Below are positions 14,214 through 19,187 of a stretch of DNA of 19,187 nt, in pieces. A program made the position numbers and the translations under genes. Source of the DNA: Bacteroidales bacterium UBA3543. Lineage in GTDB: Bacteria > Bacteroidota > Bacteroidia > Bacteroidales > UBA932. Below the pieces are notes generated by a model that made no database searches, was not told the DNA's origin, and was given only the letters and a program-made list of their open reading frames with translations. The DNA lies in NCBI GenBank assembly GCA_002376715.1, contig DFOK01000087.1:1-19187 (forward strand), written 5' to 3'. Numbering within the stretch: position 1 is the first letter of the stretch; the number at the start of each line of letters is the position of its first letter.

Positions 14214-15689
14214 TTAATCTTTGTAGCCGGGGTTCTGCTGGAGCTCGGGATAAAGGAGTCTCTCGGTGTGTGAAATCGGGAGAACCACTTTCTCATAATC
14301 CCAACTGAAGGACTGCTTGTAACCACTACCTACAGCATACTCGTGAGGGTCGCTGGGATCTCTGGTTATGGTACCGCCACGACGCATAACGTCGAAGAAA
14401 CGGTGCCCTTCTCCTATAAACTCTTTCTGACGCTCCAACTGGATCAGATCGAGAGTTGCGGTAACGTTGGAGGCTGTAGGATCAGCTCTCTTGCGTATCC
14501 TGTTGAGGTAGTTATTGGCATCTGATGCCTTGTTTGTTTCCAGAGCGGCCTCAGCTGCGATAAGATAAGCCTCAGTGATACGCATCACACGGGGATTGTT
14601 ACGACGGAATGTGTAAACTCTGTCCTTGTTGCCGATAAATTTCCTGAGCCAGTAATCACCGCTCTGACGTGCTCCTGTTACTGGGTCGTCGAAAGCAATC
14701 ATTTGGCCACGCACGTCGTTGGGAGTATCCTTAAATAGATTTCTCCATTTACGTGTAGGAATTACTGATCCACCCGCATTCTTGTCATCAAACCACATAT
14801 TGTGATAGATTGTATAGAAACCACCGTCAGGGTCGATATCGCTGTCTACAGTCACGAGAAGTTCAAGTACGCTCTCATCATGGCCCTCCCTGCCCCAGTA
14901 ATCGAGATACTCTTCGTAGGTGGCAAGTTTGTAGGGAGAACTATTGATAACTTCGGTAGCGCAGGTATATGCATTTGCATATTCACCTTTGTAGAGGTGT
15001 ACCCTTGCCTGGAGGAGTCTTGCTGCCCAATAGTTGAAGTGACCTGTGTTTTTCTGCTTAGAGAGAAGTCCGACAGCAGTCTCGAGATCTTTCTGTACCA
15101 GAGCGTAGGTCTCGGCAACTGTTTTTCTAGGAATCCTGGCCTCTGAAGGGGATGCGACAGTTTCGAGGATAACTGCACCCAGCGATGCACCTTTATCCTT
15201 GAGGTAGGGGTATCCGTAGAGTCTGGCAAGGTCAAAGTAACAGAGAGCTCTTATTGCATGAGCCTGGCCAAGATAGTCATTTCTCTGTGCAATTTGCGCT
15301 GCACCTGATGCAGGGAGAGTCTCGATATTCTCGATGACGGAGTTAGCTCTCATAATCACATTGTAGTAGTTGTTCCAGAAACCGAAATAGGTATTAGCTT
15401 CTGAATCATAGTCAAGACAGTAGAATATATTGCCGGTGCCACTAACCTGTCTGGGATAGATATTATCAGCTCTCATGTCACCCATGTATGCCCACCAGGA
15501 GCCATACATAGTGTAGTATTTTAATGGTGTGTAAAGACCGTTAACAACAACCCCTGCGTCATAGAGCGTTGCCATAGCAGTCTCAGATACGACGGAGTCG
15601 GTAGGCATTCTATCGAGGAAACCTTCGCAAGAAGAGAGTCCGAACACCATACCGGCCGCAATTACTATGCTAAAAATAAATTTTTTCAT
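14214..15689 (-). CDS. SusD/RagB-family surface nutrient-binding lipoprotein
   Basis: SusD-like proteins sit on the cell surface as lids over their SusC partner and capture glycans or peptides for import. I start at the ATG of 15689-15687 (491 residues), giving MKKFIFSIVIAAGMVFGLSSC with lipobox Cys at 21. A start 11 codons earlier (15722) is possible but adds an unusual polar stretch before the signal. The residues after the Cys (EGFLDR) include acids, compatible with surface export. The N-terminal helical repeats (AQAHAIRALCYFDLARLYG) and the C-terminal RagB/SusD block (RITEAYLIAAEAAL, LNRIRKRAD, RQKEFIGEGHRFFDVMRRG) are clear. It follows susC by 35 bases and ends just before a terminator, so the transcript holds only these two genes on this side. 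The ligand cannot be read from the sequence. Confidence 0.95.
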   Translation of the reverse strand: MKKFIFSIVIAAGMVFGLSSCEGFLDRMPTDSVVSETAMATLYDAGVVVNGLYTPLKYYTMYGSWWAYMGDMRADNIYPRQVSGTGNIFYCLDYDSEANTYFGFWNNYYNVIMRANSVIENIETLPASGAAQIAQRNDYLGQAHAIRALCYFDLARLYGYPYLKDKGASLGAVILETVASPSEARIPRKTVAETYALVQKDLETAVGLLSKQKNTGHFNYWAARLLQARVHLYKGEYANAYTCATEVINSSPYKLATYEEYLDYWGREGHDESVLELLVTVDSDIDPDGGFYTIYHNMWFDDKNAGGSVIPTRKWRNLFKDTPNDVRGQMIAFDDPVTGARQSGDYWLRKFIGNKDRVYTFRRNNPRVMRITEAYLIAAEAALETNKASDANNYLNRIRKRADPTASNVTATLDLIQLERQKEFIGEGHRFFDVMRRGGTITRDPSDPHEYAVGSGYKQSFSWDYEKVVLPISHTERLLYPELQQNPGYKD

Positions 15690-15724
15690 TTGTACATGTA
15701 TTAATTTAGGGTTGATTTTCATAA

Positions 15725-18700
15725 TCAGAAGCTTACTTCGAGACCAAATGAAACAGACCTCAGAGCAGGCATGCCATAGCGGTAACGACCATTCACGGTA
15801 ACCTCAGGATCGATATCTGTATTGGCGAATGTAATCAGGTTTGTTCCTGATACGTATACGCGTGCATTTACCAAATTGATCTTGTTGAGAAGGGTACGGG
15901 GAACGTTGTAAGAGAGAGTCAGGTCTTTAAGCCTGAGGAAGTCACCTTTACTGATATATCTGCTTGAGTAGTAGTAACCACCCTGGTTGTTTCCAACGAT
16001 ACGGAGAGGTTGAGTTCCATTAGGGTTGGAGGGTGACCAGGTGTCAACCTGACTGGCAGCTATGTTCCTGTGGAATGTGTAATAACCATCGTTACTAATC
16101 TGCTCGATTGCCTCGTTCCAAACGTATGCCCCATATCTGTAAGCCCATGACATTGAGAGCGAGAGATCTTTCCATCTCACGTTTGCATTAAAACCGCCGA
16201 ATCCTTTGGGAATAGCAGTCATACCGTCAAGAATCATAGAGCTTGCGTTATTTCGATTGGTAGGGTAATAGTTATAGCTGTCGTAAGGCATAGTACCGCC
16301 TTTCTCGATCTTAGTGCCGTCCTTGAGCACAACAGTCTGGTCAACAGTTGCACCTTTCTCATAGAAAGTGCCCTCTGCATACATAGGGTAACCGGCTTTC
16401 AGACGTGAGTTGCCCATATGATTATCTTCCGGACATACTCCGAGATAGTTTCTGGTGTAGAACTGGTAGAAGTTATAACCCTCTTTCCAAATGTGAGGGG
16501 TACTAACGATAGTCTCTCCCTCTTTAGAGAGTGAGAGTATCTCATTATGTAGATATGACCAGTTGGCACCTACCGATACGTCCCAATCCTGGGTCTTGAG
16601 GATGTCCACATTCAAGGATAGTTCCCAGCCTTTGTTTACCATGGAACCGATGTTGGTCAGAGTGCTTGAAAAACCGGTGGTTGTGGGCACTGATGCATCG
16701 AGGAGAAGGTCGGTAGTAAGCTTGCTATAATACTCTGCGGTGAAGGTATATCTGTCGAATATGGTAGCATCAAGACCGATATTCCAGTTGGTGTTCTTTT
16801 CCCATGAAAGGTCGGAGTTGGCCAGGTTTTTAGGGTAGCTTGCACCGAAGTCGCCGTAAGATGTATAAGCATATACAGCCATATAGCCGTAGTAGTTTGA
16901 TGGAAGTGTACCTGAAGTGCCGTAAGATGCACGCAATTTGGCATCATTCAGCCAGTCTGCTCTGAGCCACTCTTCGTTGGAGAATCTCCACGACCCCGAT
17001 ATTGACCAAAAGTCACCCCAGCGGGTCTCCCTGGAAAGCCTTGAAGAACCGTCACGGCGATATGTGCCTGTAAGGTAGTATTTACCGTCATAGTCGTAGT
17101 TCACACTGCTCAAAGCCGAAAGCAGAGCATCAGCCTGAGAATAAGAACGGCCGTTGTCAAATCCGGTAGCAAGGATGGACTCAGTAGCACCGAGGTGCGA
17201 GAAGTCAATCTTTGCAAGGCCGAGATAAAAGTAGGTCTCCTGTTCTGCCTCCCATCCTACCATTGCACCTACATGATGTTTGCCCCAGGTTTTGTCAAAA
17301 TTTACGGTAGTGGAGCTAACAAGGCGGCTGATATTACGGTTACGGTCAGAAATAAAGCCTCCGACCTTGGAATAGGCATAGAAGTTGGGGTGCCCATAGT
17401 ACCAAGCAAAGCGGTCTCTCTGGTTGATCCAGTCATTACTGATGATGGTCTTGGCTTTCAACCAGTCGGTAAACTTTACTTCAGCGTATGCCTTGAGGAG
17501 GAGTCGGTTTTGGTTGTAGTCGTTGTACTCTTTACCCCAGGAACCCAAAGGATTTACTGTGGTCATTGAAGGGTTCCAGCACTCCAGATAGAGTGAGCCA
17601 TCCTCTTTGTAAGCATAGGGCCATCTTTCGCTGAGGGGAATTTTCCACATAAATATGGGGTTGGCTTTGGTAACATAACCCTCCTGGTGACCCTGCTGAT
17701 ATTGCCATGAATACTGGAGGTTACCACCGATCTTAAGCCATTTGCTTATCTGGCTTTCAGCATTAATGGTAGTTGAGAGACGTTTGAGGTAAGAAACTAC
17801 AACAACACCCTGCTGGTCAGTATAACCTACCGAGGCATAAATCTTGGATTTATCTGATCCCCCGGAAATACTGTACTCGTAGTTCTGAATGATACCGGTA
17901 CGGAAGATAACATCCTCCCAATTTTTGTATATATACTTACTCTCATCTTTTGCAGGGTAGTTCTCTGCAACCTTTGCATTCACATATGCGTCAAGTGAAC
18001 CATAACTTGCCCATCTGGAAGGGTTGGCATTTCCGTAATTGGTCCATGCTTCCCTGTGCAGTGTTTCAGTTTGCTCATCGGTTGCGAGGGGCAGGTGGTT
18101 GTACGCAAAATAAGAGAAACCGGCACTTGCTTTAAATGTTGATGTGAGTTTGCCGGATTTACCTCTCTTTGTAGTAATTAGTATCACACCATTGGATGCA
18201 CGTGATCCGTAAAGTGAAGCCGCAGCCGCATCCTTAAGAATGGTGAAAGACTCAATGTCGCTCGGATTCAAGAAGTTCATAACACTTGCAGATGCGTTGC
18301 CGGAAGACCAGTTGCCGCTTGTGGCAGGAACTCCATCTATAACGTACAAAGGTGCGTTGCCGGCATTAAATGAACCATAGCCGCGGATACGAATCTGTGA
18401 ATCGGCACCGGGCTGGCCTGACATCGATACGGCCTGAACTCCCGGGGCCTTACCGGCAAGGACTTGTTCGAAGCTTACGATAGGAGCATCCTTTATTGTC
18501 TTCTGTTCGACAACCGTGGCGGAACCGGAATAGGATCCTTTCTTAACAGTGCCGTAGGCTACGACCATAACTTCCTCCAAAGCCTCTGCGTCCGGGGTAA
18601 GGATCGCATTGACCACGTTGCGTCCGTTTACGGGCATTTCCAGGTCATTAAAGCCGATGGATGAAAAGACAAGAGTCGCATTAGCCGGAACCCCGTCAAG

Positions 18701-18877
18701 TGCGTAGGTTCCGTCGTCAAGAGTGGCTATACCCTGCATTGTGCCCTTCACGACAACACTCGCGAACGGAACGGGTGAGCCATCTTGAGATGAGGTTACT
18801 TTTCCTGTAACCCTAATCTGCGCAAACGTCGCATTGCAAATCAATGCGGTTAGCGCAATTAACATCAATCTCTTCAT
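15725..18877 (-). CDS. SusC/RagA-family TonB-dependent outer-membrane transporter
   Basis: This 1050-residue protein is the TonB-driven channel that works with the adjacent SusD lipoprotein. A signal peptide (MKRLMLIALTALICNATFA, cut before Q20) is followed by a CarboxypepD_reg-like domain (about 22-95), the SusC signature LEEVMVVAYGT at 100-110 (TonB-box region), and the plug (about 112-240; IRIRG at 162-166, YVIDG at 178-182, KDAAAASLYGSRASNGVI from 215). The remainder is the 22-strand barrel, ending in FGLEVSF with the terminal Phe expected for Bam-dependent insertion. There is no STN domain between the signal and CarboxypepD domains, so the protein is not built to signal to an anti-sigma factor. 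Length and domain order are complete. Substrate unknown; no hydrolase gene is nearby. Confidence 0.97.
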   Translation of the reverse strand: MKRLMLIALTALICNATFAQIRVTGKVTSSQDGSPVPFASVVVKGTMQGIATLDDGTYALDGVPANATLVFSSIGFNDLEMPVNGRNVVNAILTPDAEALEEVMVVAYGTVKKGSYSGSATVVEQKTIKDAPIVSFEQVLAGKAPGVQAVSMSGQPGADSQIRIRGYGSFNAGNAPLYVIDGVPATSGNWSSGNASASVMNFLNPSDIESFTILKDAAAASLYGSRASNGVILITTKRGKSGKLTSTFKASAGFSYFAYNHLPLATDEQTETLHREAWTNYGNANPSRWASYGSLDAYVNAKVAENYPAKDESKYIYKNWEDVIFRTGIIQNYEYSISGGSDKSKIYASVGYTDQQGVVVVSYLKRLSTTINAESQISKWLKIGGNLQYSWQYQQGHQEGYVTKANPIFMWKIPLSERWPYAYKEDGSLYLECWNPSMTTVNPLGSWGKEYNDYNQNRLLLKAYAEVKFTDWLKAKTIISNDWINQRDRFAWYYGHPNFYAYSKVGGFISDRNRNISRLVSSTTVNFDKTWGKHHVGAMVGWEAEQETYFYLGLAKIDFSHLGATESILATGFDNGRSYSQADALLSALSSVNYDYDGKYYLTGTYRRDGSSRLSRETRWGDFWSISGSWRFSNEEWLRADWLNDAKLRASYGTSGTLPSNYYGYMAVYAYTSYGDFGASYPKNLANSDLSWEKNTNWNIGLDATIFDRYTFTAEYYSKLTTDLLLDASVPTTTGFSSTLTNIGSMVNKGWELSLNVDILKTQDWDVSVGANWSYLHNEILSLSKEGETIVSTPHIWKEGYNFYQFYTRNYLGVCPEDNHMGNSRLKAGYPMYAEGTFYEKGATVDQTVVLKDGTKIEKGGTMPYDSYNYYPTNRNNASSMILDGMTAIPKGFGGFNANVRWKDLSLSMSWAYRYGAYVWNEAIEQISNDGYYTFHRNIAASQVDTWSPSNPNGTQPLRIVGNNQGGYYYSSRYISKGDFLRLKDLTLSYNVPRTLLNKINLVNARVYVSGTNLITFANTDIDPEVTVNGRYRYGMPALRSVSFGLEVSF

Positions 18878-19187
18878 AGATTTTAAGTTTTGTGTTTGGT
18901 GAATAATTATTTAAGTAAGGTTATAATGTTATACTTTGTGAGAGTTTATGTGATAAGTTTTGCTGCTGCACAAAGATGACTAAAAAAATCTAAAAAGAAA
19001 AGTCCTTTTTACACAATTTTTCAAACTGCTGTAAAAGTCATAATAAGAGGTTGGATTTTCCGATGTCAAGAGGCATCGAACAAAAATATTTTGCCGTTTT
19101 AAATATTAATACTTAACTTTATGACTTAAATATAGGAAAACTCAACGAACTTAGAAAAGAACAAACCCTTTAATCTATTAATTACAA
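18878..19187 (-). promoter_or_regulatory. susC upstream region with candidate -7 boxes
   Basis: This AT-rich stretch of 310 bases has no convincing gene on either strand. On the minus strand TATTTTTG (19081-19088) matches TAnnTTTG exactly but would leave a leader of about 200 bases, and has no clear -33 TTG. CATCTTTG (18971-18978) is one base off and would give a leader of about 85 bases. Either may be the susC promoter. I see no strong inverted repeat of the kind used for invertible promoters, and no regulator gene in view. Confidence 0.4.

Noticed and set aside
19061..19078. CGATG...CATCG inverted repeat upstream of susC as an operator or attenuator
   Set aside because: The stem is only 5 bp with an 8-base loop and no T tract; such repeats are expected by chance in 300 bases.
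1..19187. CRISPR arrays, tRNA genes, insertion sequences, phage genes
   Set aside because: I scanned for regular repeat-spacer patterns, cloverleaf ends with GTTCRA-type T loops, and transposase or integrase motifs and found none. All long stretches are explained by the genes listed.

Overview
The window looks like chromosomal DNA from a Bacteroidetes, most likely a gut-type member of the order Bacteroidales. The evidence is an adjacent SusC/SusD pair, several exported proteins with Bacteroidetes-style signal peptides, and repeated matches to the Bacteroides promoter box TAnnTTTG with little Shine-Dalgarno signal. The genus cannot be fixed by eye. Most of the window is dense housekeeping and envelope-biogenesis sequence. 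I see no tRNA, rRNA, CRISPR array, insertion sequence or phage gene.

Layout, left to right. The last 24 codons of rpsO (ribosomal protein S15) and a strong terminator precede pnp (polynucleotide phosphorylase), the classic rpsO-pnp order; a 20-bp sequence is duplicated directly upstream of the pnp start. After the pnp terminator comes a secreted protein of unknown function built from three ~120-residue repeats (2541-3866). A small minus-strand gene encodes a 92-residue helical protein with its own promoter. Next, also on the minus strand, is a two-gene unit: an NlpC/P60 lipoprotein endopeptidase (5533-6717) followed by a Tat-exported dipeptide epimerase (4332-5504), together a likely periplasmic route for salvaging murein peptides. 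Divergent from it is a TIGR01212/YhcC-type radical SAM gene (6791-7711).

A clear promoter (TTG-N19-TATATTTG) then drives a tight four-gene run: guaB (IMP dehydrogenase), a SurA-like lipoprotein with a degenerate isomerase domain, a two-parvulin SurA-type chaperone, and a large OstA/LptA-like protein. Gaps are 3-6 bp, so these are almost certainly one transcript. It ends at a perfect 14-bp-stem bidirectional terminator (14160-14197) shared with the convergent susC-susD operon (18877 down to 14214). That pair has no visible hydrolase or regulator in the window, so its substrate is unknown. The last 310 bases are the susC upstream region.

Working together: RNA turnover and translation (rpsO, pnp), wall-peptide recycling (NlpC/P60 plus epimerase), outer-membrane protein and LPS biogenesis (the SurA-like genes and the OstA-like protein, linked to guanine nucleotide synthesis by guaB), and TonB-dependent nutrient import (SusC/D). 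I found no convincing wholly new system. The best leads are the triple-repeat secreted protein, the 92-residue protein with two HPDK half-repeats, the periplasmic placement of the murein-peptide epimerase, and the repeat-filled linkers of the OstA-like protein.
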